Assembly: GCF_050942215.1 (NCBI RefSeq)
Contig: NZ_CP192056.1
Coordinates: forward strand, 2,604,001-2,668,000
Direction of reading: 5' to 3'
DNA length: 64,000 bases
From: Sphaerimonospora sp050942215
GTDB taxonomy: Bacteria; Actinomycetota; Actinomycetes; Streptosporangiales; Streptosporangiaceae
Below the pieces are notes generated by a model, which saw only the letters and a list, made by a program, of their open reading frames with translations, was not told where the DNA came from and made no database searches. A program made the translations under genes and the position numbers. Positions 15,196-23,990 of the stretch are shown in pieces. Each line of letters begins with the position of its first letter. The stretch's first letter is position 1.

Positions 15196-16154
15196 CGGCC
15201 GCACTCGACGGCGCCGGCGCACGGCTCGCCGGCGCGCTCGACAAGGCGTACACGCTGGTCGAGGCGCTGCCCTGGCTGGCGCGCTTCCACGGCGAGACCG
15301 TCGTCATCAAGTACGGCGGCAACGCCATGACCGAGGAGCACCTGCGCGCGAAGTTCGCCGCCGACGTGGTCTTCCTCAGGTACGCCGGGCTCAGGCCGGT
15401 GATCGTCCACGGCGGCGGCCCGCAGATCCAGGCCCACCTCGACCTGCTCGGGATCGACAGCCACTTCGTGTCCGGCCTGCGGGTCACCACGCCGGAGGCC
15501 ATGCGGGTCGTCCGGATGGTCCTGGCCGGCCAGGTCAACCGGGACGTGGTCGGTCTGATCAACCGGCACGGGCCGTTCGCCGTCGGCATGTCCGGCGAGG
15601 ACGCCCACCTGTTCACCGCCGAGCGCAAGCATGCCGTCGTCGACGGCGTCAAGGTCGATATCGGCCAGGTCGGCGAGATCGTCCGGGTGGACGCCGGAGC
15701 CGTACGGGCCCTGCTCGACGACGGCCGGATCCCGGTCGTCTCGTCGATCGCCCGGGCCGACCAGGGCCCGGCGGAAGACGGGGAGGGCGATGAGTACGGC
15801 GCCGACGTCTACAACGTCAACGCCGACACCGCCGCGGCCGCGCTGGCGGTCGCGCTCGGCGCGGCCAAGCTGATCATGCTGACCGACGTCGACGGCCTGT
15901 ACGCCGACTGGCCCAGCAGTGACGAAGTGATCAGCAGGATCGGTGCGACGGAGCTGGCCGAGCTGCTGCCGTCGCTGTCCAGCGGCATGGTGCCGAAGAT
16001 GGAGGCCTGCCTGACCGCCGTACGCGGCGGAGTGCCGCAGGCACACGTCCTCGACGGGCGGGTGGCCCATGCGCTGCTTTTGGAGATCTTCACGGACCAG
16101 GGCATCGGCACGATGGTGGTGCCCGACGACGAGAGCGAGGAGGGGGTCAGGTGA
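15192..16154 (+). CDS. argB: Acetylglutamate kinase
   Basis: Phosphorylates N-acetylglutamate, the usual arginine-inhibited step. The 320-residue product has the amino-acid-kinase fold with VIKYGGNAM (phosphate-binding Lys/Gly), VHGGGPQI, and MLTDVDGLYADWP near the ATP site. GMVPKMEACLTAV is the conserved C-terminal segment. An N-terminal extension of about 25 residues precedes the core, as expected for the arginine-sensitive hexameric class, in which such a helix interlaces dimers. The ATG at 15192 overlaps the argJ stop (ATGA). Confidence 0.95.
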   Translation: MTAALDGAGARLAGALDKAYTLVEALPWLARFHGETVVIKYGGNAMTEEHLRAKFAADVVFLRYAGLRPVIVHGGGPQIQAHLDLLGIDSHFVSGLRVTTPEAMRVVRMVLAGQVNRDVVGLINRHGPFAVGMSGEDAHLFTAERKHAVVDGVKVDIGQVGEIVRVDAGAVRALLDDGRIPVVSSIARADQGPAEDGEGDEYGADVYNVNADTAAAALAVALGAAKLIMLTDVDGLYADWPSSDEVISRIGATELAELLPSLSSGMVPKMEACLTAVRGGVPQAHVLDGRVAHALLLEIFTDQGIGTMVVPDDESEEGVR

Positions 16155-17344
16155 GTACGCGTACGGAGGTGCTGAGCGAGCGCTTCGAAGCGGCGTTCAT
16201 GCGCAACTACGGCGTGCCGCCCGTGGCGATCGCCCGGGGTGAGGGAAGCGCCGTGTGGGACGTCGACGGCCGCCGCTACCTCGACTTCATCGGCGGCATC
16301 GCGGTCACCTCGCTCGGCCACGGCCATCCGGCCCTGGTCGAGGCGGTCTCGCGCCAGGTCGCCACCGTCGCCCACACCTCGAACCTGTTCCTGCACGAGC
16401 CCGAGGTGCTGCTCGCCGAGCGGCTGATCGGCCTGCTGGGCGGGCCGGCCAGGGTGTTCCTCGCGAACTCCGGCACCGAGGCCAACGAGGCGGCGCTGAA
16501 GCTCGCCATCAAGTACGGCAAGGCGCGCGGCAAAAGCCATTTCGTCGCCGCCGAGATGGGCTTCCACGGCCGGACCCTCGGTGCGCTCGCGCTCACCGGC
16601 AAGGCCTCGATCCGCGACCCGTTCGGGCCGTTCTCGATCGACGTGCGCTTCGTGCCGTACGGCGACGCGGACGCGCTGAAGAACGCGGTGACCGGCGACT
16701 GCGCCGCGGTGTTCCTGGAGCCGACCCAGGGCGAGGCCGGGGTCGTGCCGCCGCCGGACGGATATCTCGCGGCGGCCCGGGAGATCTGCTCGGCGGCCGG
16801 CGCGCTGCTCGTCGCCGATGAGATCCAGTCGGCCATCGGGCGGACCGGCAGATGGTTCGCCCACCAGGCGGAGGGCGTGCTGCCCGACGTGCTGACACTG
16901 GCCAAGGGCCTCGGCGGCGGCATGCCGATCGGCGCCTGCATCGGCTTCGGCGAGGCTGCCACGGTCTTCGGGCCGGGCGATCACGGGTCGACCTTCGGCG
17001 GCAACCCGGTGTCGTGCGCCGCCGCGCTCGCCGTGCTCGACACGATCGAGCGCGACGGGCTGCTGGAGCACGCCGAGGCCATGGGACGGCGGCTCGCCGA
17101 CGGGATCTCGGCCATCTCGCACCCGCTGCTGAAGGGGGTCAGGGGCCGCGGGCTCTGGCTTGCCGCCGTGCTGACCTCCGGCCGGGCCGCCCGGGTGCAG
17201 GCGGCGGCGCAGGAGGCCGGTTTCCTGGTCAACGCGGTGCAGCCCGATGCCGTACGGCTCGCGCCTCCGCTGGTCGTCACCGACGCCGAGGTGTCGAGCT
17301 TCCTCGACTCCTTCCCCGCAATCCTGGAGGCCGCAGATGCCTGA
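16151..17344 (+). CDS. argD: Acetylornithine aminotransferase
   Basis: PLP-dependent class III aminotransferase that converts N-acetylglutamate semialdehyde to N-acetylornithine with glutamate. The 397 residues include NSGTEANEAALKLA (phosphate cup), ADEIQSAIGRTGRWFA (Asp pairing with the PLP nitrogen), and the PLP Lys in LTLAKGLGGGMPIG (about K256). HGSTFGGNPVSCAAALAVLD contacts the neighbouring subunit. The GTG at 16151 overlaps the argB TGA (GTGA), which decides the start. It overlaps argF by 8 nt. Confidence 0.95.
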   Translation: MSTRTEVLSERFEAAFMRNYGVPPVAIARGEGSAVWDVDGRRYLDFIGGIAVTSLGHGHPALVEAVSRQVATVAHTSNLFLHEPEVLLAERLIGLLGGPARVFLANSGTEANEAALKLAIKYGKARGKSHFVAAEMGFHGRTLGALALTGKASIRDPFGPFSIDVRFVPYGDADALKNAVTGDCAAVFLEPTQGEAGVVPPPDGYLAAAREICSAAGALLVADEIQSAIGRTGRWFAHQAEGVLPDVLTLAKGLGGGMPIGACIGFGEAATVFGPGDHGSTFGGNPVSCAAALAVLDTIERDGLLEHAEAMGRRLADGISAISHPLLKGVRGRGLWLAAVLTSGRAARVQAAAQEAGFLVNAVQPDAVRLAPPLVVTDAEVSSFLDSFPAILEAADA

Positions 17345-18383
17345 GGTGCCGATCGGACAGGGCGCGGACCCGGCGCGGACGGGGCAGGGCGCGGACCCGG
17401 CGCGGACGGAGCAGGGCGCGGACCCGGCGCAAATTAGACACTTCCTGCGGGATGACGACCTGTCGCCGGCGGAGCAGGCACGGGTGCTCGATCTCGCCGA
17501 GGAGATGAAGAAGGAGCGCGTCGCCACGCGGGGCGGGCGCAGCCGCTACCGGCCGTTCGAGGGCCCGCGGACGGTGGCCGTGCTGTTCGACAAGGCCTCC
17601 ACGCGCACCCGGCTCTCGTTCGGCGTCGGCATCGCCGAGCTCGGCGGCCGGCCGCTGGTGATGGAGGTCGGCTCCTCGCAGATGGGGCGGGGAGAGCCGA
17701 TCGAGGACACCGCCCGTGTGCTGTCGCGCCAGGTGGCGGCGATCGTCTGGCGGACCGGGGGACAGGAGCGCATCGAGGCGATGGCGTCGGCGTCCTCGGT
17801 CCCGGTGGTGAACGCGCTGACCGACGAGTTCCACCCCTGCCAGGTGCTGGCCGACCTGCTCACGATCCGCGAGCACCGGGGCGCCCTGCGCGGGGTGTCC
17901 CTGGCCTATCTGGGGGACGGGGCGAACAACATGGCCCACTCCTACCTGCTGGGCGGGGCCACCGCCGGCATGCACGTGCGGATCGGGGCTCCGGCCGGAT
18001 ACCTCCCGGACGCCGTCGTGGTGCAGCGTGCCGCGCGGATCGCGGCGGAGACGGGCGGCTCGGTCAGCGTGATCAGCGACCCGGAGGCGGCGGTCGCCGA
18101 CGCCCACGTCGTCGCGACCGACACCTGGGTGTCGATGGGCCAGGACGGCAAGGAGGAGCGGATCGCCGCTTTCGGCGCCTACCAGGTGAACGCGAAGCTG
18201 CTCGAACTGGCCGCGCAGGACGTGATCGTGCTGCACTGCCTGCCCGCCTACCGGGAAATGGAGATCACCGCCGAAGTGATCGACGGCCCGCGCAGCGTGG
18301 TCTGGGACGAGGCGGAGAACCGGCTGCACGCGCAGAAGGCCCTGCTCCACTGGCTCGCCACGGGCGGTGTGGAGGCAACATGA
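17337..18383 (+). CDS. argF: Ornithine carbamoyltransferase with repeat-encoded N-terminal extension
   Basis: Makes citrulline from ornithine and carbamoyl phosphate. The conserved protein begins at RHFLRDDDLSPAEQARVL; carbamoyl-phosphate motif STRTRLSF, then DEFHPCQVLADL and the ornithine-loop HCLPAYR are all present. The only credible start is ATG 17337, overlapping the argD end. It places about 33 extra residues in front, mostly three copies of the nonapeptide QGADPAR(T/x)x encoded by a 27-bp tandem repeat. The total of 348 residues is longer than typical (about 305-315). The extension has no recognised function and is probably a disordered, recently expanded tail. Confidence 0.93.
   Translation: MPEVPIGQGADPARTGQGADPARTEQGADPAQIRHFLRDDDLSPAEQARVLDLAEEMKKERVATRGGRSRYRPFEGPRTVAVLFDKASTRTRLSFGVGIAELGGRPLVMEVGSSQMGRGEPIEDTARVLSRQVAAIVWRTGGQERIEAMASASSVPVVNALTDEFHPCQVLADLLTIREHRGALRGVSLAYLGDGANNMAHSYLLGGATAGMHVRIGAPAGYLPDAVVVQRAARIAAETGGSVSVISDPEAAVADAHVVATDTWVSMGQDGKEERIAAFGAYQVNAKLLELAAQDVIVLHCLPAYREMEITAEVIDGPRSVVWDEAENRLHAQKALLHWLATGGVEAT
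17358..17431 (+). repeat. 27-bp tandem repeat inside argF 5' end
   Basis: About 2.7 copies of a 27-bp unit beginning CAGGGCGCGGACCCGGCGC start at 17358, 17385 and 17412. The copies are nearly identical and in frame, so the repeat adds 9 residues per copy without breaking argF. Confidence 0.9.
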
Positions 18384-18916
18384 CCATCCCGCTCACCAAG
18401 GCGGCGCGGCACGCGCGCATCGTCGAGCTGCTGACCAGGCACAAGGTCCGTTCCCAGCCGGAGCTGGCCCGGCTGCTCGCCGAGGGGGGCGTGGAGGTCA
18501 CGCAGGCCACGCTCTCCCGGGATCTCGACGAGCTCGGCGCGCTGAAGCTGCGGGCGGACGACGGCACGCTGGTCTACGCACTGCCCGGCGAGGGCGGCGG
18601 GCGGATCCCGCGCTACCGGACCGGTGAGCTCAGTGGGTCGGCGGAGAATCCGGACGCCCGGCTGCGCAGGATCGCGGAGGAACTGCTGGTGTCGGCCGAG
18701 GCGTCGGCCAACCTGGTGATCCTCCGTACGCCTCCGGGGGCGGCGCAGTTCCTCGCCTCCGCCATCGACCACGCCGGATGGGGGTCTATCCTCGGCACGG
18801 TGGCCGGCGACGACACGATCCTGGTGATCAGCCGGGATCCCCTCGGGGGTGGGGCCCTGGCCAGGTCGCTGCTCAACCTGGCCGACCCGGCCACCCCCCG
18901 CCACCCCCCGCCGTGA
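18380..18916 (+). CDS. argR: Arginine repressor
   Basis: ArgR/AhrC-type hexameric repressor that binds ARG boxes with arginine as co-repressor; 178 residues. An N-terminal winged helix-turn-helix (about 6-70; ARHARIVELLTRHKVRSQPELARLL and TQATLSRDLDELGALKLR) is followed by a linker. The C-terminal oligomerisation and arginine-binding domain contains AQFLASAIDHAGWGSILGTVAGDDTILVI, with the GDD arginine-binding residues. The ATG overlaps the argF stop (ATGA). Two ARG boxes precede argC. The stop codon lies within the first unit of the 53-bp repeat found at 18913-19038. Confidence 0.94.
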   Translation: MTIPLTKAARHARIVELLTRHKVRSQPELARLLAEGGVEVTQATLSRDLDELGALKLRADDGTLVYALPGEGGGRIPRYRTGELSGSAENPDARLRRIAEELLVSAEASANLVILRTPPGAAQFLASAIDHAGWGSILGTVAGDDTILVISRDPLGGGALARSLLNLADPATPRHPPP

Positions 18917-19038
18917 TCTTGTAAATACTCGCAGCGGGCCCCGCCGACCTGCGGATCGGCTGTCCGTGATCTTGCACTTTTTCGCGGAAACCCGCGTCAC
19001 CTGCGCGAACACAGTTCGTGATCTTGCAATTGCACTGG
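18913..19038 (+). repeat. 53-bp-period intergenic repeat, locus A (three direct units)
   Basis: Three copies of a block of the form GTGATCTTGCA then nnTn then CTCGCA start at 18913, 18966 and 19018, spaced 53 and 52 bp. A second conserved block close to ACCTGCG sits about 34 nt into units 1 and 2. The same unit with the same period occurs at 41233-41472. It fills the argR-argG gap and starts inside the argR stop codon. The third unit contains the palindrome TGCAATTGCA just before argG. Confidence 0.85.
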
Positions 19039-19052
19039 GAAAAGAGAAACTC

Positions 19053-20246
19053 ATGAGCGACAGGGTCGTACTCGCCTACTCCGGTGGCCTCGACACGAGC
19101 GTGGCCATCCCGTTCCTGGCCGAGAAGACCGGCGCGGAGGTCGTGGCCGTCGCCGTCGACGTGGGCCAGGGCGGCGAGAACATGGACGTGATCCGGCAGC
19201 GGGCACTCGACTGCGGCGCGGTCGAGTCGGTCGTGGTGGACGCCCGTGAGGAGTTCGCGCGGGACTACTGCGTGCCAGCCCTGCAGGCGAACGCGCTCTA
19301 CATGGACCGCTATCCGCTGGTCAGCGCACTGTCGCGGCCGCTGATCGTCAAGCATCTCGCCGCGGCCGCCGGGGAGTTCGGCGGCACGCACGTCTCGCAC
19401 GGCTGCACCGGCAAGGGCAACGACCAGGTGCGGTTCGAGGCCGGCCTGGCCGCGCTCAACCCCGATCTGAAGGTCATCGCCCCGGCCCGCGACTACGCCT
19501 GGACCCGCGACAAGGCCATCGCCTTCGCCGAGGAGAAGGGCCTGCCGATCGACGTCACCAAGAGATCTCCGTACTCGATCGACCAGAATCTCTGGGGCCG
19601 CGCCGTCGAGACCGGCTTCCTCGAGGACATCTGGAACGGCCCGGTCGAGGACGTCTACGACTACACCTCCGACCCCGCCGTGCCGCGCGAGCCCGACGAG
19701 GTCGTGATCGCCTTCGCGCGGGGCGTCCCGGTGGCGCTCGACGGGCGGGCGCTGTCGCCGTACGAGATCATCGCCGAGCTCAACCGGCGGGCCGGGGCGC
19801 AGGGCGTCGGGCGGCTCGACATGGTCGAGGACCGGCTCGTCGGCATCAAGTCGCGCGAGGTGTACGAGGCGCCGGCGGCGATCGCGCTGATCACGGCCCA
19901 CATGGAGCTGGAGAACGTCACGGTCGAGCGCGACCTCGCCCGGTTCAAGCGGTCGGTCGACCAGCGGTGGGGCGAGCTCGTCTACGACGGCCTGTGGTTC
20001 TCGCCGCTCAAGCGGGCCCTGGACGCCTTCATCGCCGATGCCCAGCGCCACGTGTCCGGCGAGATCCGGCTCGTGCTGCACGGCGGCCGCGCGGTGGTCA
20101 CCGGCCGCAGGTCCGACGACTCGCTGTACGACTTCTCGCTCGCCACCTACGACACCGGCGACGCCTTCGACCAGTCGCTGGCCAAGGGATTCGTCGAGCT
20201 CTGGTCGCTGCCCAGTAAGATCGCCGCCGCGAGGGACGCGCGCTAG
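19053..20246 (+). CDS. argG: Argininosuccinate synthase
   Basis: ATP-dependent ligation of citrulline and aspartate. The product of 397 residues starts MSDRVVLAYSGGLDTSVAIPFL, the N-type ATP pyrophosphatase P-loop (SGGLDTS). It contains GGTHVSHGCTGKGNDQVRFE, RDYAWTRDKAIAFAEEKG and SIDQNLWGRAVE, the conserved substrate-binding segments. The ATG at 19053 begins the family N-terminus; sequence upstream in frame is repeat DNA and unrelated. It follows argR across 136 bp of the 53-bp repeat, so it may have its own promoter. A weak terminator-like hairpin follows. Confidence 0.95.
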   Translation: MSDRVVLAYSGGLDTSVAIPFLAEKTGAEVVAVAVDVGQGGENMDVIRQRALDCGAVESVVVDAREEFARDYCVPALQANALYMDRYPLVSALSRPLIVKHLAAAAGEFGGTHVSHGCTGKGNDQVRFEAGLAALNPDLKVIAPARDYAWTRDKAIAFAEEKGLPIDVTKRSPYSIDQNLWGRAVETGFLEDIWNGPVEDVYDYTSDPAVPREPDEVVIAFARGVPVALDGRALSPYEIIAELNRRAGAQGVGRLDMVEDRLVGIKSREVYEAPAAIALITAHMELENVTVERDLARFKRSVDQRWGELVYDGLWFSPLKRALDAFIADAQRHVSGEIRLVLHGGRAVVTGRRSDDSLYDFSLATYDTGDAFDQSLAKGFVELWSLPSKIAAARDAR

Positions 20247-20268
20247 CCGGATCACTCGCGGATCGTCG

Positions 20269-20304
20269 GTACGCCCCGGTTCCAAATGCGGAGCTGGGGC
20301 GTAC
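20269..20304 (+). terminator. Hairpin after argG
   Basis: GTACGCCCC (20269-20277) pairs with GGGGCGTAC (20296-20304) around an 18-nt loop, 23 bp after the argG stop. The stem is perfect but the loop is long and there is no T-run. Confidence 0.4.
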
Positions 20305-20414
20305 GCGCGGGGCTGGGGCGCACCTCGCTAATGTCGCGGATGAGTTCCTCGGGAAAGGGACATGAGGGGCGAGCGGATCCGGGGCTTTTCTATCGATATC
20401 GGAGGGAGAAGACG

Positions 20415-21842
20415 GTGGCGGACAACAAGCCGATGCGGCTGTGGGGCGGCAGATTCGAGGGGGGTCCCTCGGACGCGCTCACGCGCCTGTCGGTGAGCGT
20501 GCAGTTCGACTGGCGGCTCGCGCCGTACGACCTGCTCGCCTCGCGCGCGCACGCCCGGGTGCTGCACCGCGCCGGGCTCCTCACGCAGGATGAGCTCGAC
20601 CGCATGCTCGGCGCGCTCGACGACCTGGAACGGGCGTGCCGGACCGGGGAGTTCCGCCCCACGGTCGCCGACGAGGACGTGCACACCGCGCTGGAACGCG
20701 GCCTGCTCGAACGGCTCGGCACACTCGGCGGCAAACTACGCGCGGGGCGCAGCCGCAACGACCAGATCGCCACCGACCTGCGGCTCTACCTGCGCGACCA
20801 CGTCCGTACGATCGTCTCCCGGCTGGTCGAGCTGGAGACCGCGCTGATCGGCCAGGCCGAGGAGAACGCCGAGACCGCCGCACCGGGCATGACCCACCTG
20901 CAGCACGCGCAGCCGGTGTCGTTCGGTCACCAGCTGCTCGCCCACGCCCACGCGCTGACCAGGGACGTGGGCCGCCTCCGCGACTGGGACCGGCGGGCCG
21001 CCGTTTCGCCGCTCGGCTCCGGCGCACTCGCGGGGTCCTCGCTGCCGCTCGACCCCGCCGCGGTGGCGGCCGAGCTCGGCTTCGACTCCGCCGCGCCCAA
21101 CTCGATGGACGCGGTCGCCGATCGCGACTTCGCCGCAGAGTTCCTGTTCTGCGCCGCCATGATCGGGGTGCACATCTCCCGGCTCGGCGAGGAGCTGGTC
21201 CTGTGGGCCTCGCAGGAGTTCCGCTGGATCGAGGTGGACGACGCCTACTCCACCGGCTCGTCGATCATGCCGCAGAAGAAGAACCCCGACGTGGCCGAGC
21301 TGGCCAGGGGCAAGAGCGGCCGGCTGATCGGAGCGCTGATGTCCCTGCTGACCACGCTGAAGGGCCTGCCGCTGACCTACAACCGGGACCTCCAGGAGGA
21401 CAAGGAGCCGGTTTTCGACGCCGTCGACACGCTGCTGCTCGTGCTGCCGGCGGTGGCGGGGATGGTGTCGACGATGCGGGTGAACAAGGCCAAGCTGGAG
21501 GCGAGCGCCCCCGACGGGTTCGCGCTCGCCACCGACCTCGCCGAGCTGCTGGTGCGCCGGGGCGTTCCCTTCCGGGACGCGCACGAGGCGGTGGGTCATC
21601 TCGTGGTGTGGTGCCAGGTCAACGACAAGGACCTCGGCGAGCTGACCGACGAGGAGCTGGCGAAGGTCTCCCCGCACTTCGCGCCGGGGCCGGACGGTAG
21701 TGTCCGGGACGTGCTGAACGTGCCGGGCGCCCTCGCCGCGCGTGCCGCCAGGGGCGGTACCGCACCCGATCGCGTCCGGGACCAGATCGCCACGCTGCGC
21801 GAGACGGTCGACGATCAGGCGGCCTGGGCGAACGAGAACTGA
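20415..21842 (+). CDS. argH: Argininosuccinate lyase
   Basis: Splits argininosuccinate into arginine and fumarate, the last arginine step. The 475-residue product belongs to the fumarase/aspartase superfamily: TSxxMPxKxN-type signature SSIMPQKKNPD (about residue 280), GGKLRAGRSRNDQIATDLRL, and TAAPGMTHLQHAQPVSFGHQ with the catalytic His. The GTG at 20415 is preceded by GGAGGGAGAAG and leads into ADNKPMRLWGGRF, the family N-terminus; an ATG at 20286 in frame would add 43 unrelated residues. The 168-bp gap from argG holds a hairpin and a possible -10 (TAATGT near 20329). Confidence 0.95.
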   Translation: MADNKPMRLWGGRFEGGPSDALTRLSVSVQFDWRLAPYDLLASRAHARVLHRAGLLTQDELDRMLGALDDLERACRTGEFRPTVADEDVHTALERGLLERLGTLGGKLRAGRSRNDQIATDLRLYLRDHVRTIVSRLVELETALIGQAEENAETAAPGMTHLQHAQPVSFGHQLLAHAHALTRDVGRLRDWDRRAAVSPLGSGALAGSSLPLDPAAVAAELGFDSAAPNSMDAVADRDFAAEFLFCAAMIGVHISRLGEELVLWASQEFRWIEVDDAYSTGSSIMPQKKNPDVAELARGKSGRLIGALMSLLTTLKGLPLTYNRDLQEDKEPVFDAVDTLLLVLPAVAGMVSTMRVNKAKLEASAPDGFALATDLAELLVRRGVPFRDAHEAVGHLVVWCQVNDKDLGELTDEELAKVSPHFAPGPDGSVRDVLNVPGALAARAARGGTAPDRVRDQIATLRETVDDQAAWANEN

Positions 21843-21854
21843 GAAGAGGGAGAG

Positions 21855-22589
21855 TTGGACGGGCGAGGAGCGGACACGGCGGGACTGGACACGCACCGGC
21901 CGGGTGCGGACGAGCCGGAGGAGCGATGTGACAGCGGTGGCCTCGCCGGCCGTCCGCTCGACCGGGACTTCTTCGACCGTCCCTCCCACGAGGTCGCGCC
22001 CGACCTGCTGGGCCGTGTGATCGCCCACGGGCCCGTGGCCGTACGGCTGACCGAGGTCGAGGCGTACGGCGGCCCCGGGCAGGACCCGGCGGCGCACACC
22101 TATCGGGGGCGCACGCCACGCAACTCGGTCATGTTCGGCGAACCCGGCCATGTGTATGTGTACTTCACGTACGGCATGCACTTCTGCGCGAACCTCGTCT
22201 GCCTGCCCGAGGGTTCCGGCTCCGCCGTGCTGATGCGGGCCGGCGAGGTGATCGCGGGCGTCGGCGCGGCCCGCTCCCGTCGCCTCGCCGGTGCGAACGG
22301 ATCATCCTCCGGCCGTCCCGGGCGGACCATCCCCGACCGCGATCTGGCGAGGGGACCGGCACGGCTCGGGGTGGCGCTCGGCCTGGTACGGGAGCACAAC
22401 GGCCTCGACTGCTGCTCGCCGGGCGGACGGATCCGGGTGTACGAAGGCGTGCCGGTCGACCCGTCGCTGATCAGGACCGGACCCCGTACGGGGGTTTCGG
22501 CCGCGGCCGAGACCCCCTGGCGGTTCTGGATCGACGGCGACCCCACGGTGTCGCCCTATCGCCCGCACGTACGGCGGCGCCGGACCTAG
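21855..22589 (+). CDS. mpg: DNA-3-methyladenine glycosylase (AAG/MPG family)
   Basis: Base-excision repair enzyme that removes alkylated purines. The 244-residue product contains the AAG hallmarks TEVEAYGGPGQDPAAHTYRGRTPRNSVMFG, where the Glu activates water, and GHVYVYFTYGMHFCANLVC with the intercalating Tyr and active-site His. RGPARLGVALGL follows. The start is set as TTG 21855 just after GGGAGAG; about 30 N-terminal residues are poorly conserved, so a later start is possible. It lies 12 bp after argH and before tyrS, as Rv1688 precedes tyrS in M. tuberculosis. Confidence 0.9.
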   Translation: MDGRGADTAGLDTHRPGADEPEERCDSGGLAGRPLDRDFFDRPSHEVAPDLLGRVIAHGPVAVRLTEVEAYGGPGQDPAAHTYRGRTPRNSVMFGEPGHVYVYFTYGMHFCANLVCLPEGSGSAVLMRAGEVIAGVGAARSRRLAGANGSSSGRPGRTIPDRDLARGPARLGVALGLVREHNGLDCCSPGGRIRVYEGVPVDPSLIRTGPRTGVSAAAETPWRFWIDGDPTVSPYRPHVRRRRT

Positions 22590-22724
22590 CCGATCAACGT
22601 CCGGCGAAAGCCGCCGGGCATGCAGCGGGCCTCGGCCATAACCGAGTGGCGATAGGGTTTCCTGGTCAGGCAGGCTCGTACGGGGGCGAAAGCCGTACAT
22701 CATCGATTAGCGAAAGCCAGGACA

Positions 22725-23990
22725 GTGACAGACATCCTCGATGAGCTCGAATGGCGCGACGTCACCGCGCAGACCACCGATGCCGACGCACTGCGGAAGG
22801 CACTGGCCGAGGGTCCGATCACGGTCTATGCGGGCTTCGACCCCACCGCGCCGTCGCTCCACGTGGGCAACCTGGCCACGCTGCTGATCCTCACCCGCTT
22901 CCAGCGGGCCGGCCACCGGCCGATCGGCCTCGTCGGCGGCGCGACCGGCCTCATCGGCGACCCCAGCGGGCGCAGCACCGAGCGCGCGCTGAACTCCGAG
23001 GACGTCGTGGCCGAGTGGGTCGCGCGGATCCGGAGGCAGGTCGAGAGGTTCCTGTCGTTCGAGGAGGGCCCGGCGTCCGCGTCCCTGGTGAGCAACCTGG
23101 ACTGGACCGCCGAGCTGTCGGCCATCGATTTCCTGCGTGACGTCGGCAAGCACTTCCCGGTCAACCGGATGCTGGCGAGGGAATCGGTCGCGGCCAGGCT
23201 GGGCGGGGAGGGACTGAGCTACACCGAGTTCAGCTACCAGATCCTCCAGGCCAACGACTACCTGGAGCTGTACCGCCGGCACGGCTGCACGCTGCAGGTC
23301 GGCGGCAGCGACCAGTGGGGGAACATCACCGCCGGTGTCGACCTGATCCGGCGCGTCGAGAGCGCACACGTCCACGCCTACACCGGAAAGCTGATCACCA
23401 AGGCGGACGGCACCAAGTTCGGCAAGACCGCCGGCGGTGCGGTCTGGCTCGACCCCGCCCTCACGTCGCCGTACGCGTTCTACCAGTACTGGCTGAACTC
23501 CGACGATCGGGACGTGACCCGCTTCCTGAAGGTCTTCACCTTCCGGACCCGGGAGGAGATCGACGAGCTGGAGAAGGCGGTGGCCGACCGCCCAGCGGCC
23601 AGGCAGGCGCAGCGCGCCCTGGCCGAGGATCTGACCAGCCTGGTGCACGGTGAGGACGAGCTGGCACGTGTCATCGCCGCCTCGCGGGCGCTGTTCGGCC
23701 AGGGCTCACTCGCCGAGCTCGACGCCCGGACCATCGAGTCCGCGCTGGCCGAGGTCCCGAAGGCCGCCGTACCGGCCCTGGGCGCGACGTACGTCGACCT
23801 GCTGACCGAGAGCGGCCTGGTCGAGTCGAAGTCGGCGGCGCGGCGTGCGGTCAAGGAGGGCGGCGCCTACCTCAACAACGTGAAGATCACGGATGAGGAG
23901 TACGTACCGACTTCCGACGACCTGCTCCACGGCCGCTACCTCGTGCTCAGGCGCGGCAAGAGGACCATCGGCGGCGTGGAGGTCGGCTGA
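22725..23990 (+). CDS. tyrS: Tyrosyl-tRNA synthetase
   Basis: Class I synthetase, 421 residues. The HIGH-like signature is SLHVGNL (about residue 44), the tyrosine-binding region ends with FSYQILQANDYLELY, and KFGKT takes the KMSKS role. GGSDQWGNITAG is conserved. A C-terminal S4-like RNA-binding domain spans about 350-421 (ESKSAARRAVKEGGAYLNN). The GTG at 22725 begins the family N-terminus with a weak CAGGA site. The 135-bp leader has small hairpins with GAAA-type loops (for example GTACGG/CCGTAC near 22678-22697) but no T-box features that I can recognise. Confidence 0.94.
   Translation: MTDILDELEWRDVTAQTTDADALRKALAEGPITVYAGFDPTAPSLHVGNLATLLILTRFQRAGHRPIGLVGGATGLIGDPSGRSTERALNSEDVVAEWVARIRRQVERFLSFEEGPASASLVSNLDWTAELSAIDFLRDVGKHFPVNRMLARESVAARLGGEGLSYTEFSYQILQANDYLELYRRHGCTLQVGGSDQWGNITAGVDLIRRVESAHVHAYTGKLITKADGTKFGKTAGGAVWLDPALTSPYAFYQYWLNSDDRDVTRFLKVFTFRTREEIDELEKAVADRPAARQAQRALAEDLTSLVHGEDELARVIAASRALFGQGSLAELDARTIESALAEVPKAAVPALGATYVDLLTESGLVESKSAARRAVKEGGAYLNNVKITDEEYVPTSDDLLHGRYLVLRRGKRTIGGVEVG

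Noticed and set aside
18913..19038. CRISPR array
   Set aside because: The repeats have 53-bp periods with partly conserved spacers, only three units, and no cas genes; the second locus is inverted about its centre.
22590..22724. T-box leader before tyrS
   Set aside because: No specifier loop, T-box sequence or terminator/antiterminator pair could be recognised; only small GAAA-capped hairpins.
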